64,000 nt of DNA from Streptomyces zhaozhouensis (lineage in GTDB: Bacteria > Actinomycetota > Actinomycetes > Streptomycetales > Streptomycetaceae), in the NCBI RefSeq assembly GCF_900230195.1, contig NZ_OCNE01000013.1, forward strand, positions 124,001-188,000, given 5' to 3'. The notes under the pieces are model-generated. The model worked only from the letters and a program-made list of their open reading frames with translations, searched no databases and was not told the origin of the DNA. Below, piece by piece: positions 50,020 through 58,964 of this stretch; positions within the stretch are counted from its first letter, which is position 1, and every line of letters begins with the position of its first letter. Both the position numbers and the translations under genes were made by a program.

Positions 50020-50082
50020 CGGGGCGTCAGGACGCGTTCGCCCTCTGGCCGGTTCCTCCGCACATGGATGAGGATGTCTCCC

Positions 50083-52068
50083 ATGCCGCAAGCACCGTAC
50101 GGAAGTTGGCCCTCACCCGTCGACGCCGCGCTGGTCGCCGCGCGTGACGGAAGCCCCGACGCGCTGGGCGTGGTCGGCGACGAGATCTGGTGGACCGCGC
50201 CGCGGCCGGCGGAGGGCGGGCGCCGCGCCCTGCTGAGACTGCGCCCCGGAGAGCGGGAGCCGGTCGACGTGCTGCCCGCGCCGTGGAACGTGCGCAACCG
50301 GGTCCACGAGTACGGCGGTCGGCCCTGGGCCGGGGCGGTGCGCGCCGAGGGCGGTCCGCTGGTGGTCTTCACCGACTTCGCCGACCAGCGCCTGCACGCC
50401 GTCGAACCCGACCGGGCCACCCCGCCCCGGCCGCTGACCCCCCTCTCGGCCATCGGCGGCGGGCTGCGCTGGTGCGACCCGCTGGTGCTGCCGGAGCGCG
50501 GCGAGGTGTGGTGCGTGCTGGAGGAGTTCACCGGGGAGGGGCCGAGCGACCTGCGGCGGCTGCTCGTCGCGGTGCCGCTGGACGGCTCGGCGGCCGAGGA
50601 CCGTTCCGCCGTGCGGGAGTTGACGGACGACGCGCACCGCTTCGTCACCGGCCCCAAGCTGTCGCCCGACGGCGCGCGGCTGGCGTGGCTGGCCTGGGAC
50701 CACCCCCGGATGCCGTGGGACGGCACCGAGTTGCTGGTCGCCGACGTGGACGGGGAGGGCCGCCCGGGCCGCCCGCGCGTGGCGCTGGGCGGGCCGGGTG
50801 AGTCGGTGGCCCAGGTCGAGTGGGACGGCGACGGAACGCTGCTGGCGCTGAGCGACCGCGACGGCTGGTGGCAGCCCTACCGCCTGGACCCCGCCACCGG
50901 CTCGGCCGTCCGGCTCTGCGGGCGCGCCGAGGAGTTCGCCGGTCCGCTGTGGAAGATCGGCGCCCGGTGGATGGCCCCGCTGCCGCACGGCACGCTCGCC
51001 GTGCTGCACGGGGTCGGCACCGCGCGGCTGGCCGTACTCGACCCGACCACGGGGGAGCTGGCCGACGCGGTCGGGCCCTGGACGGAGTGGGCACCGTCGC
51101 TGGCCGTCTCGGGGGAGTCGGTCGTCGGCATCGCCGCCGGCCCGTCGCGCCATCCCGAGGTGGTCGCGCTGGACACGGCGACCGGCCACTGCCGGGTGCT
51201 CGCCGAGCGCCACCGCGACCCGGTCGACCCCGGCTATCTGCCCGAGCCCGAGGCACGGGTCTTCACCGGGCCCGACGGACGCGAGGTGCACGCGCAGGTC
51301 TATCCGCCGCGCCATCCCGACCACACGGGGCCGGCAGGCGAGGCGCCGCCGTACGTGATCTGGGCGCACGGCGGACCCACCGGGGCCGTGCCGCTGGTGC
51401 TGGACCTGGAGATCGCCTACTTCACCTCGCGCGGCATCGGCGTCGCCGAGGTGAACTACGGCGGTTCCACCGGCTATGGCCGCGCCTACCGCGAGCGACT
51501 GCGCGGCCGTTGGGGCGTCGTCGACGTCGAGGACTGCGCGACGGTCGCCCGCGCGCTGGTCGCGGAGGGGCGCGCGGGCGGGCTGGCGATCCGGGGCGGC
51601 AGCGCCGGCGGCTACACGACGGCCGCCTCGCTGAGCGACCCGGACACGGCGGAACTGTACGCGGCGGGCGCGATCAGCTATCCGCTGCTCGACCTGGCCT
51701 CCTGGGCCGGCGGCGGCACGCACGACTTCGAGTCGCGCTACCTGGAGTCGCTGGTCGGCCCGCTGGCCGAGGTGCCCGAGCGCTACCGCGAGCGGTCCCC
51801 CGTGTACCGGGCGGAGCGGATCGTCGCGCCGTTCGTACTGCTCCAGGGGCTGGACGACGTGATCTGCCCGCCGGACCAGGCCGAGGCGCTGCTGGCGGCC
51901 GTCGCCGGGCGCGGGGTGCCGCACGCCTATCTGAGCTTCGCGGGCGAGGGGCACGGGTTCCGCAGGGCGGAGACGGTGGAACGGGTGCTGGAGGCGGAGC
52001 TGGCGCTCTACGCGCGGGCGTTCGGCTTTGTCCCTCCCGGGGTGGAGCCGTTGCACCTGTCGGTCTGA
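50083..52068 (+). CDS. S9 family peptidase (acylaminoacyl/dipeptidyl peptidase type)
   Basis: 661 residues: an N-terminal beta-propeller (PYGSWPSPVDAALVA onward, blades such as ARLAWLAWDHPRMPWDGTELLVADV) and a C-terminal alpha/beta-hydrolase domain. The nucleophile is Ser507 in RGGSAGGYTT, the acid is in LQGLDDVICP and the His in GEGHGFR. HGGPTGAVPL is the oxyanion region. It removes short N-terminal peptides. ATG 50083 is preferred since GAGGA lies 8 bases before it; ATG 50068 is possible. Third gene of the peptidase set. Confidence 0.92.
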   Translation: MPQAPYGSWPSPVDAALVAARDGSPDALGVVGDEIWWTAPRPAEGGRRALLRLRPGEREPVDVLPAPWNVRNRVHEYGGRPWAGAVRAEGGPLVVFTDFADQRLHAVEPDRATPPRPLTPLSAIGGGLRWCDPLVLPERGEVWCVLEEFTGEGPSDLRRLLVAVPLDGSAAEDRSAVRELTDDAHRFVTGPKLSPDGARLAWLAWDHPRMPWDGTELLVADVDGEGRPGRPRVALGGPGESVAQVEWDGDGTLLALSDRDGWWQPYRLDPATGSAVRLCGRAEEFAGPLWKIGARWMAPLPHGTLAVLHGVGTARLAVLDPTTGELADAVGPWTEWAPSLAVSGESVVGIAAGPSRHPEVVALDTATGHCRVLAERHRDPVDPGYLPEPEARVFTGPDGREVHAQVYPPRHPDHTGPAGEAPPYVIWAHGGPTGAVPLVLDLEIAYFTSRGIGVAEVNYGGSTGYGRAYRERLRGRWGVVDVEDCATVARALVAEGRAGGLAIRGGSAGGYTTAASLSDPDTAELYAAGAISYPLLDLASWAGGGTHDFESRYLESLVGPLAEVPERYRERSPVYRAERIVAPFVLLQGLDDVICPPDQAEALLAAVAGRGVPHAYLSFAGEGHGFRRAETVERVLEAELALYARAFGFVPPGVEPLHLSV

Positions 52069-52098
52069 CCCCGGCCCCGGGCGGGTGGTTGCGCGCGC

Positions 52099-52139
52099 GG
52101 TGCCCCGCGCCCCCTCGCCGCCGGTGGGCGCGGGGCACC
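52099..52139 (+). terminator. Hairpin terminator after the S9 peptidase
   Basis: Perfect 14-bp stem GGTGCCCCGCGCCC/GGGCGCGGGGCACC with a 13-base loop, 30 bases past the stop. Confidence 0.7.
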
Positions 52140-52237
52140 CGAATGGCGGAGTGGGCGTGGGGGCGGCACAGTGGGGCGTGAGGCATGAGAACGAGACGAT
52201 CCCTGATCGCCCCCGCGACGAGGAGAGGAACGAACCC

Positions 52238-52654
52238 ATGGCCATCGCCGCCGACATCATGAACCCCGGCGCGCAGTGGATTCCCGCCACGGAGAGCCTG
52301 GACCGCGCCGCGCAGCTGATGCGCGAGCTGGACGTCGGCGCGCTCCCCGTGAGCGACGCCAACGAGCGCCTCTGCGGCATCGTGACCGACCGCGACATCG
52401 TCGTGCGCTGCGTCGCGGCCGGGCTCGACCCCGCCCACACCACGGCGGGCGACCTGGTGCGCGGCACCCCGCGCTGGGTGTCCACCCTGGCCGAGGAGGA
52501 CGAGGTGCTGGCCGAGATGGTCGCGCACCAGATCCGCCGGCTGCCCGTGATCGACGAGAACAAGCGGCTCGTCGGCATGATCAGCGAGGCCGACCTCGCC
52601 AGGACGCTCGCCGACGACCAGGTCGCCGAGTTCGTGGAGCGCGTGTACGCCTGA
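52238..52654 (+). CDS. CBS-domain-pair protein
   Basis: 138 residues, two CBS domains in tandem (Bateman module): AADIMNPGAQWIPATESLDRAAQLMRELDVGALPVSDANERLCGIVTDRDI, then DLVRGTPRWVSTLAEEDEVLAEMVAHQIRRLPVIDENKRLVGMISEADLA. Such stand-alone modules bind adenine nucleotides and modulate other proteins; in streptomycetes several are stress-linked. AGGAGAGG lies 9 bases before the ATG. Confidence 0.92.
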   Translation: MAIAADIMNPGAQWIPATESLDRAAQLMRELDVGALPVSDANERLCGIVTDRDIVVRCVAAGLDPAHTTAGDLVRGTPRWVSTLAEEDEVLAEMVAHQIRRLPVIDENKRLVGMISEADLARTLADDQVAEFVERVYA

Positions 52655-52711
52655 ACGCGCCCCGAGCCCCGCGCCGGGCGCCCGCGTACCCCCGCGGGTC
52701 CGGCGCACGCG

Positions 52712-52743
52712 GCGCCCGTCCGCCGCTCCCGGCGGGCGGGCGC
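52712..52743 (+). terminator. Terminator after the CBS gene
   Basis: 13-bp stem (GCGCCCGTCCGCC against GGCGGGCGGGCGC, one G-T pair) with a 6-base loop, followed by a short T-rich tail TTCGTTT. Confidence 0.7.
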
Positions 52744-52768
52744 TTCGTTTCACTCGCATCCTGGGGAC

Positions 52769-52996
52769 ATGACGACCCAGCCCCCGCGCGACCCGCGCGC
52801 CCACGCGTTTCTCACGCCCGGCCGGATCATCATGCTGGTGGTCGCCGCGCTCACGTTGATCTTCATCTTCGGCAACACCCGGCAGACGAAGATCAGGCTG
52901 CTGGTGCCCGAGGTGACCATGCCGCTGTGGCTGGCGCTGCTCTTCACGCTGCTCATCGGGGCGCTCGGCGGCCTCTACGCGGCGCGTCGCCGCTGA
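52769..52996 (+). CDS. LapA-domain (DUF1049) small membrane protein
   Basis: 75 residues with two transmembrane helices (IIMLVVAALTLIFIFGNT and LWLALLFTLLIGALGGLYA) joined by a short polar strand RQTKIRLLVPEVTMP, the typical LapA/DUF1049 layout. Ends in Arg residues (AARRR) on the cytoplasmic side. Role unknown in actinomycetes; in enterobacteria LapA-type proteins are linked to lipopolysaccharide assembly, which does not apply here. Confidence 0.85.
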   Translation: MTTQPPRDPRAHAFLTPGRIIMLVVAALTLIFIFGNTRQTKIRLLVPEVTMPLWLALLFTLLIGALGGLYAARRR

Positions 52997-53317
52997 CGCC
53001 CCCCTTTCCCCCGGCGCGCCCGATACGCGCCCGTTGCCCGACCGGACAGGCGGGGGCGCCCGGGGCGCCGCGCACCGTTACGGGCGCGGTCCGGGCGTGC
53101 CCGGGTCGCGAAACGGGCGTTCGGCGGGTCGGACGGGCCCGGTCCCGGCCCCGTTGACCAGGGGGCGTACGGTTGCCCGCGAGGGGAGAAACGGGCAGAA
53201 ACGGGCGCGATCATCGAGGAACTCCCCCTGTGCCTCGCCGCCCGACCCCGGTACAAATCTCCGTACGGGCCCACTCGGGCACCGGGCGACGAGGAGTGGA
53301 CGAGGCGGGAGGCGGGC
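52997..53317. other. Intergenic region before the DeoR gene
   Basis: 321 bases without a plausible gene. GAAACGGGC occurs at 53110-53118 and twice in tandem at 53187-53206. The rest is GC-rich leader. Confidence 0.5.
53187..53206 (+). promoter_or_regulatory. Direct-repeat operator candidate for DeoR
   Basis: AGAAACGGGC twice head to tail with a 10-base (one helical turn) period, and a third partial copy 77 bases upstream. DeoR-family repressors often bind direct repeats with a GAAA or TTTC core, so this is a good autoregulatory site. Confidence 0.45.
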
Positions 53318-54079
53318 ATGGCGGCCGTGGAGCGGCAACGCGCCATCGTACGGGCCGCCCGCAGGGCGGGCTCGGTCGAGGTGACCGCGCTGGCCGACGA
53401 GCTGCGGGTGGCCAGGGAGACCATCCGCCGCGACCTGCGGGTACTGGAGGCGCACGGCCTGCTGCGCCGCACCCACGGGGGCGCCTACCCCGTGGAGAGC
53501 GCCGGCTTCGAGACCACGCTCGCCGCCCGCTCCACCCGGCACGTGCCCGAGAAGCGCCGGATCGCGGCGGCGGCGGCCGAACTGGTCGGCGACGCCGAGA
53601 CCATCTTCGTCGACGAGGGCTTCACCCCCCAGCTCATCGCCGAGTCGCTGCCGCGCGACCGCCGACTCACGGTGGTCACCGCGTCGTTGGCGGTGGCCAG
53701 CACCCTGGCGACCGTCGACCAGTTCAGCGTGCTGCTCCTGGGCGGCCGGGTGCGCGACGCCACCCTGGCCACCGTCGACCACTGGGTCACCGACATGCTC
53801 GGCGGCTTCGTGATCGACCTCGGCTTCATCGGCGCCAACGGCATCTCCCGCGAGCACGGCCTGACCACCCCCGATCCTGCGGTGGCCGAGGTCAAACGAC
53901 GGGCCGTGGCGGTCTCCCGACGCCGCGTCTTCGCCGGTATCCACACCAAGTTCGGAGCGGCGAGCTTCTGCCGCTTCGCCGACGTGTCCGACCTGGACAC
54001 CGTCGTGACCAGCCTGCGCCTCCCCGCAGCCGAGGCGCAGCGCTACGTCCTGAAGGGGCCGCAGGTCATCCGCGTCTGA
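53318..54079 (+). CDS. DeoR/GlpR-family regulator of the polyol operon
   Basis: 253 residues. HTH VEVTALADELRVARETIRRDLRVLEAHGLLRRTHGGAYP at about residues 20-58 and a C-terminal sugar-phosphate isomerase-like sensor (KRRIAAAAAELVGDAETIFVDEGFTPQLIAESL, LLLGGRVRDATLATVD, FIGANGISREHGLTTPDPAVAEVKRRAV). Such repressors release DNA on binding a phosphorylated sugar. GGGAGG precedes the ATG. The ABC operon starts 82 bases after its stop on the same strand, so it is the likely local regulator. Confidence 0.92.
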   Translation: MAAVERQRAIVRAARRAGSVEVTALADELRVARETIRRDLRVLEAHGLLRRTHGGAYPVESAGFETTLAARSTRHVPEKRRIAAAAAELVGDAETIFVDEGFTPQLIAESLPRDRRLTVVTASLAVASTLATVDQFSVLLLGGRVRDATLATVDHWVTDMLGGFVIDLGFIGANGISREHGLTTPDPAVAEVKRRAVAVSRRRVFAGIHTKFGAASFCRFADVSDLDTVVTSLRLPAAEAQRYVLKGPQVIRV

Positions 54080-54161
54080 CCCGCGCCCCGCCCGACACAA
54101 CCGACCCGGCCGGCGGGTGGGGCGATCCCGCACGGCCGACATGACCCCAGGAGCCCCCCTC

Positions 54162-55520
54162 ATGTCCCCAGGAAAACGACGCAAACGACGCGTCCTGCTG
54201 GCATCGGCGGCCGCCGGCGCGCTGCTGACCTCCTGCGCCGGAGCCGGCGGCCCCGGCTCCGGCGGCAAGAACAGCATCAACGTGCTGATGGTCAACAACC
54301 CCCAGATGATCACGCTCCAGGAGCTGACGGCCGAACACTTCACCGCCGAGACCGGCATCGACGTGCACTTCACCGTGCTGCCGGAGAACGAGGTCAGGGA
54401 CAAGATCGGGCAGGACTTCGCCAACCAGTCGGGCCAGTACGACGTGGCGACGATCTCCAACTACGAGACGCCGATCTACGCCAGGAACAACTGGCTGGAG
54501 CCGCTGGACCCGTATCTGGCCGAGGACACCGACTACGCCGCGGACGACATCCTGGAGCCGATCCAGACCTCGCTCACCGGCGACGACGGTCAGGTGTACG
54601 CGCAGCCCTACTACGGCGAGTCCTCGTTCCTGATGTACAGGACCGACGTCTTCGAGGAGCACGGGCTGACCATGCCCGAGCGACCGACCTGGAGCGAGGT
54701 CGCGGAGCTGGCCGCCGCGGTCGACGGCGCCGAGGCCGACATGAAGGGCATCTGCCTGCGCGGGCTGCCCGGTTGGGGCGAGGTGATCGCCCCGCTGACC
54801 ACCGTGGTCAACACGCACGGCGGCACCTGGTTCGACGCCGACTGGGAACCCCGCCTGAACGCACCGGAGTTCGTCGAGGCGACCGAGTTCTACGTCGACC
54901 TGGTCCGCGAACACGGCGAGTCCGGCGCGGCCCAGTCGGGCTACGCCGAGTGCCTGAACAACATGGTCCAGGGCAACACCGCCATGTGGTACGACGCGAC
55001 CGCCGGCGCCGGCTCGCTGGAGGCCGACAACTCGCCGGTGCGCGGCGACATCGGCTATGTCGCCGCCCCGGTCGAGGAGACCGAGAGCTCCGGCTGGCTC
55101 TACACCTGGGCGTGGGGCATCCAGCAGGCCTCCGACAAGCCGGACAAGGCATGGGAGTTCATCTCCTGGGCCTCCAGCGCCGAGTTCGAGGAGCTGGTCG
55201 GCGAGACCCTCGGCTGGGAGAACGCGCCCGCCGGCAAGCGGGCCTCCACCTTCGAGAACCCGGAGTACCAGGAGGCCGCCTCCGCCTTCTACGAGGTGAC
55301 CAGGGACGCCATCAGCGAGGCCGACCCCGTCAGCCCCGGGGTTCAGGAACGCCCCGCGCCCGGCGTGCAGTTCGTCGGCATCCCCGAGTTCTCCGACCTC
55401 GGCACGCTGGTCTCCCAGGAGATCAGCGCCGCCATCGCGGGCCAACAGAGCGTCCAGGACGCCCTGGACGCCTCCCAGGACATGGCCGAGTCCGCCACCG
55501 AGAGGTACCGCGAACGATGA
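54162..55520 (+). CDS. Polyol/sugar ABC transporter binding lipoprotein
   Basis: 452-residue extracellular solute-binding protein (family 1). A lipoprotein signal peptide ends in LLTSC with Cys25. The mature part begins KNSINVLMVNNPQMITLQELTAEHFTAETGIDVHFTVLPENEVRDKIGQDFANQSGQYDVATISNYE, close to sorbitol/mannitol-binding SmoE-like proteins, and GWLYTWAWGIQQASDKPDKAWEFISWA is typical. AGGAG lies before the ATG at 54162. Stop overlaps the next start by 4 bases. Confidence 0.92.
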   Translation: MSPGKRRKRRVLLASAAAGALLTSCAGAGGPGSGGKNSINVLMVNNPQMITLQELTAEHFTAETGIDVHFTVLPENEVRDKIGQDFANQSGQYDVATISNYETPIYARNNWLEPLDPYLAEDTDYAADDILEPIQTSLTGDDGQVYAQPYYGESSFLMYRTDVFEEHGLTMPERPTWSEVAELAAAVDGAEADMKGICLRGLPGWGEVIAPLTTVVNTHGGTWFDADWEPRLNAPEFVEATEFYVDLVREHGESGAAQSGYAECLNNMVQGNTAMWYDATAGAGSLEADNSPVRGDIGYVAAPVEETESSGWLYTWAWGIQQASDKPDKAWEFISWASSAEFEELVGETLGWENAPAGKRASTFENPEYQEAASAFYEVTRDAISEADPVSPGVQERPAPGVQFVGIPEFSDLGTLVSQEISAAIAGQQSVQDALDASQDMAESATERYRER

Positions 55521-56476
55521 CCACCACCGAAGAAAAGACCGCCGTCGGCCCCCGCCGACCCCGCGCCCCCCGTCCGGGCCCCGGCCGGGCCAAGGCGTGG
55601 GCGACCAGGGCACCGCTGCTGCCCGCCCTGGTCTTCCTGATCCTGGTCACCCAGCTTCCGTTCGCGGCCACACTGGTGATCTCCCTGTTCGAGTGGAACG
55701 CCCTCTACCCCGAGGACCGGGCGTTCAGCGGACTCGACAACTACGAGTCCGTGCTCGGCGAGTCCAGCCTGCGCAACGCGGTCTTCACCACCGCGCTGCT
55801 GACCGCCACCGTGGTGATCGTCAGCCTGCTGCTTGGCCTCGGCCTCGCGCTGCTGCTCGACCGCAAGTTCAAGGGCCGGGGCCTGGTGCGCACCATGGCG
55901 ATCACCCCGTTCCTGGTGGTTCCCATCGCCGCCGCGCTGATGTGGAAGCACCTGCTGTTCAACCCCGAGTACGGGCTGCTCAACGGGATGCTGGGGAAGT
56001 TCGGTGACCTCTTCGGCTTCGAGGCGCCGCAGCCCGACTGGATATCCGACATGCCGCTGCTGGCCGTCGAGATCTCGCTGATCTGGCAGTGGACCCCGTT
56101 CATGATGCTGATCCTGCTGGCCGGCCTCCAGAGCCGCTCGCCGGAACTCTCCGAGGCCGCCAAGATCGACGGCGCCGGCAACTGGCAGGTCTTCCGCTAT
56201 CTGACCCTGCCCCACCTGCGGCGCTACCTCGAACTCGGCGCGCTGCTCGGCTCGATCTACGTCGTGCAGAACTTCGAGGCCGTGTACACGCTCACCGGTG
56301 GTGCCCTGGACACCGCCAACCTGCCGTTCGTCATCTACCGCGAGTTCTACAAGGCGCAGGACTACGGCGTCGCCTCCGCGGCCGGGGTGCTGGTCGTCCT
56401 CGGCTCCCTGCTGATCGCCGTCTTCGCCCTGCGCGTGGTGTCCTCGCTCTTCCGGGAGGAGGGGAGCAGGGGATGA
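55517..56476 (+). CDS. Sugar ABC transporter permease (MalF/SmoF type)
   Basis: 319 residues with six predicted transmembrane helices and the EAA loop (EAAKIDGAGNWQVFRYLTLP) that docks the ATPase. ATG overlaps the binding-protein stop (ATGA). Partner of the second permease that follows, also with a 4-base overlap. Confidence 0.93.
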   Translation: MTTTEEKTAVGPRRPRAPRPGPGRAKAWATRAPLLPALVFLILVTQLPFAATLVISLFEWNALYPEDRAFSGLDNYESVLGESSLRNAVFTTALLTATVVIVSLLLGLGLALLLDRKFKGRGLVRTMAITPFLVVPIAAALMWKHLLFNPEYGLLNGMLGKFGDLFGFEAPQPDWISDMPLLAVEISLIWQWTPFMMLILLAGLQSRSPELSEAAKIDGAGNWQVFRYLTLPHLRRYLELGALLGSIYVVQNFEAVYTLTGGALDTANLPFVIYREFYKAQDYGVASAAGVLVVLGSLLIAVFALRVVSSLFREEGSRG

Positions 56477-57351
56477 CTCAACTCACCGCTCCTACCGCTA
56501 AGTCGACGTCCCGTCCGGCGCTCGCGAAGGCCGCGAAGCCCAGGTCGCTGAAGAACGCCGCGCTGGCCCTGGTGGCCTGGCTGGGGGGCCTGGTGCTCTT
56601 CCTGCCGGTCGCCTGGATGGTGCTGACCTCGTTCCACAGTGAGCCGGACGCCGCCAGCAACCCGCCGGCGATCACCGCGCCGCTGACGCTGGACGGCTAC
56701 CGCGAGTTCTTCGACAGCGAGCCCTGGCCGCCGCTGATCAACTCGATGACCGCCTCGCTGGCCTCCACACTGCTGGTGCTGCTGCTGGCGCTGCCGGCCG
56801 CCTACGCGCTGGCGATCCGGCCGGTGAAGGCGTGGCGCGACGCGCTGTTCTTCTTCCTGTCCACCAAGATGCTGCCGATCGTCGCCGGCCTGCTGCCCAT
56901 CTATCTCTTCGCCAGGAACGTCGGAATGCTGGACAACGTCTGGCTGCTGGTACTCCTCTACACGTCGATGAACCTGCCCATCGCGGTGTGGATGCTCCAG
57001 TCCTTCCTGGCCGAGGTCCCCGTCTCGGTCATCGAGGCGGCCCAACTCGACGGCGCCCGGCTGCCGGTGGTGCTCGGGCGGGTCATCGCCCCCATCGTGC
57101 TGCCCGGCATCGCGGCCACCGCGCTGATCTGCTTCATCTTCAGCTGGAACGAGCTGCTCTTCGCCCGGGTGCTGACCGGGGTGGTGGCGGAGACCGCGCC
57201 GGTCTTCCTCACCCGGTTCATCACCAGCCAGGGACTCTTCCTGGCGCAGCTCTCGGCCGCGGCCGTCGCCATCTCCCTGCCGGTGCTCGCCGCCGGCTTC
57301 GCCGCCCAGGACAAGCTGGTCCAGGGCCTGTCGCTAGGAGCAGTCAAGTGA
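56473..57351 (+). CDS. Carbohydrate ABC transporter permease (MalG/SmoG type)
   Basis: 292 residues, six membrane helices, EAA loop EAAQLDGARLPVVLGRVIAPIVLPG. The C-terminal end GFAAQDKLVQGLSLGAVK is the MalG-type ending. Operon position: DeoR, binding protein, two permeases, dehydrogenase. No ATPase gene is present, so a shared MsiK-like ATPase from elsewhere is presumably used, as is usual in Streptomyces. Confidence 0.93.
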   Translation: MTQLTAPTAKSTSRPALAKAAKPRSLKNAALALVAWLGGLVLFLPVAWMVLTSFHSEPDAASNPPAITAPLTLDGYREFFDSEPWPPLINSMTASLASTLLVLLLALPAAYALAIRPVKAWRDALFFFLSTKMLPIVAGLLPIYLFARNVGMLDNVWLLVLLYTSMNLPIAVWMLQSFLAEVPVSVIEAAQLDGARLPVVLGRVIAPIVLPGIAATALICFIFSWNELLFARVLTGVVAETAPVFLTRFITSQGLFLAQLSAAAVAISLPVLAAGFAAQDKLVQGLSLGAVK

Positions 57352-58337
57352 AAGCCGCACTCATCGAATCCGTAGGCAAGGTCAACGTCACCACCGTGCC
57401 CGACCCCACCCCGGGGCCGCGCCAGGTCGTGGTGAAGGTCGCTGCCTGCGGCCTGTGCGGCACCGATCTGCACATCCGCCAGGGCGAGTTCGCGCCCACG
57501 CTGCCGGTGGTCCCGGGCCACGAGTTCGCCGGCGAGGTGGTGGCCGTCGGGACCGAGGTCACCGAGCGCGCGGTGGGCGAGCGGGTGGCGGTCGACCCCT
57601 CGCTCTACTGCCACGAGTGCCGTTACTGCCGCACCGGCCACAACAACCTGTGTGACCGCTGGGCCGCGATCGGCGTGACCGTGCCCGGCGGCGCGGCGGA
57701 GTTCGCGGTGGCGCCGGTGGCCAACTGCGTGCCGCTGCCCGACCACGTCGCCACCGAGGACGCCGCGCTGATCGAGCCGCTGTCCTGCGCGGTGCGCGGC
57801 TACGACGTGCTGCGCTCCGCGCTGGGCGCCCGGGTGCTGATCTACGGCTCGGGCACCATGGGTCTGATGATGCTGGAGCTGGCCAAGCGGACCGGTGCCA
57901 GCGGCGTCGACGTCGTCGACATCAACCCCGACCGGCTGGCGACCGCCGCCGCGTTGGGCTGCTCGGAGACGGCCGGCAACGCCGACGAGCTGGACCGGCC
58001 CGACGGCTGGGACATCGTGGTGGACGCCACCGGCAACGCCGCCGCCATCCAGGACGGCATCGGGCGCGTCGCCAAGGCGGGCACGTTCCTCCAGTTCGGC
58101 GTCGCCGACTACGCGACGACCGCCGTGATCGAGCCGTACAAGATCTACAACCAGGAGATCACCATCACCGGCTCGATGGCCGTGCTGCACAGCTACGAGC
58201 GGGCCGCCGACCTGTTCGCCGCCGGGGTGCTCGACCCTGCGGTGTTCATCAGCGACCGGCTCCCGCTGGACGACTACCCGGCCGCCCTGGACCGCTTCGC
58301 GGCGGGCAAGGGGCGCAAGATCGTGGTCCGGCCGTAA
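57348..58337 (+). CDS. Zinc-dependent polyol dehydrogenase (MDR)
   Basis: 329 residues. Catalytic zinc Cys37 in AACGLCGTDLHIRQGEF, with GHEFAGEV; structural cysteines CHECRYCRTGHNNLC; nucleotide site YGSGTMGL. It resembles sorbitol/L-iditol-type dehydrogenases and would oxidise the polyol brought in by the ABC system. GTG start overlaps the permease stop by 4 bases, with AGGAG before it. The exact polyol (sorbitol, mannitol, arabitol) is not readable. Confidence 0.9.
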   Translation: MKAALIESVGKVNVTTVPDPTPGPRQVVVKVAACGLCGTDLHIRQGEFAPTLPVVPGHEFAGEVVAVGTEVTERAVGERVAVDPSLYCHECRYCRTGHNNLCDRWAAIGVTVPGGAAEFAVAPVANCVPLPDHVATEDAALIEPLSCAVRGYDVLRSALGARVLIYGSGTMGLMMLELAKRTGASGVDVVDINPDRLATAAALGCSETAGNADELDRPDGWDIVVDATGNAAAIQDGIGRVAKAGTFLQFGVADYATTAVIEPYKIYNQEITITGSMAVLHSYERAADLFAAGVLDPAVFISDRLPLDDYPAALDRFAAGKGRKIVVRP

Positions 58338-58430
58338 CGCTCGGCCGACCGCGCGCCGTGGACGCTCGCACACGTGGGTGAGCGCGTCGGCGATGGTCGT
58401 CGGGGCGGCGAGGTGGCTTGACTGGTCGGC

Positions 58431-58922
58431 ATGACCGTTCTCGCCGCGGGCGCCGCCCTCGCGACCCTGACCATGGCGGCCGTGCTCGCGGGCACGTTCC
58501 TCGCCTTCTCCGTCGCCGTCCTGCCGGGCCTTGGCACCCTGGGGCCCGCGCGGGCGGTGGCGGCGATGCGGGGCATGAACGAGAAGATCCTCAACCCGCT
58601 CTTCCTCGTCCCCTTCGTGGCCCTGCCCCTGGCGGCGGCGCTCACCGCCGTCGCGCTGTGGACGTCCGGGCACCGCGCGGCGGCGCCGGCGTTCGCCGCC
58701 GCCGCGCTGGTCCATGTCCTGGGCGTCATCGCCCCGACGGCGGCGGTCAACGTCCCGCTGAACGAGGCGCTGGCGGCCGGGCCGGCCGACACGGCCGAGC
58801 GCGCGGCCGCGCTGTGGGCCGCGTTCGCGCCCCGCTGGGCCCGCTTCAACGCGCTGCGCGCGGCGGCCTCGACGGCGGTCGCGCTGCTCGTCGGTGCGGG
58901 ACTGCTGTGGTGGCGCCGGTGA
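58431..58922 (+). CDS. DUF1772 (anthrone-oxygenase-like) membrane protein
   Basis: 163 residues with four transmembrane helices: ALATLTMAAVLAGTFLAFSVAVLPGL, LFLVPFVALPLAAALTAVALW, AAPAFAAAALVHVLGVIAPT and AASTAVALLVGAGLLWW. The segment NVPLNEAL before the last helix is the family's most conserved part. Anthrone oxygenases and noranthrone oxidases share this fold, but no polyketide genes are near; function open. Confidence 0.85.
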   Translation: MTVLAAGAALATLTMAAVLAGTFLAFSVAVLPGLGTLGPARAVAAMRGMNEKILNPLFLVPFVALPLAAALTAVALWTSGHRAAAPAFAAAALVHVLGVIAPTAAVNVPLNEALAAGPADTAERAAALWAAFAPRWARFNALRAAASTAVALLVGAGLLWWRR

Positions 58923-58964
58923 CCCCCGCCGGTCGTGCGGACGACCTCTCGCCTCAGGCCGGCG

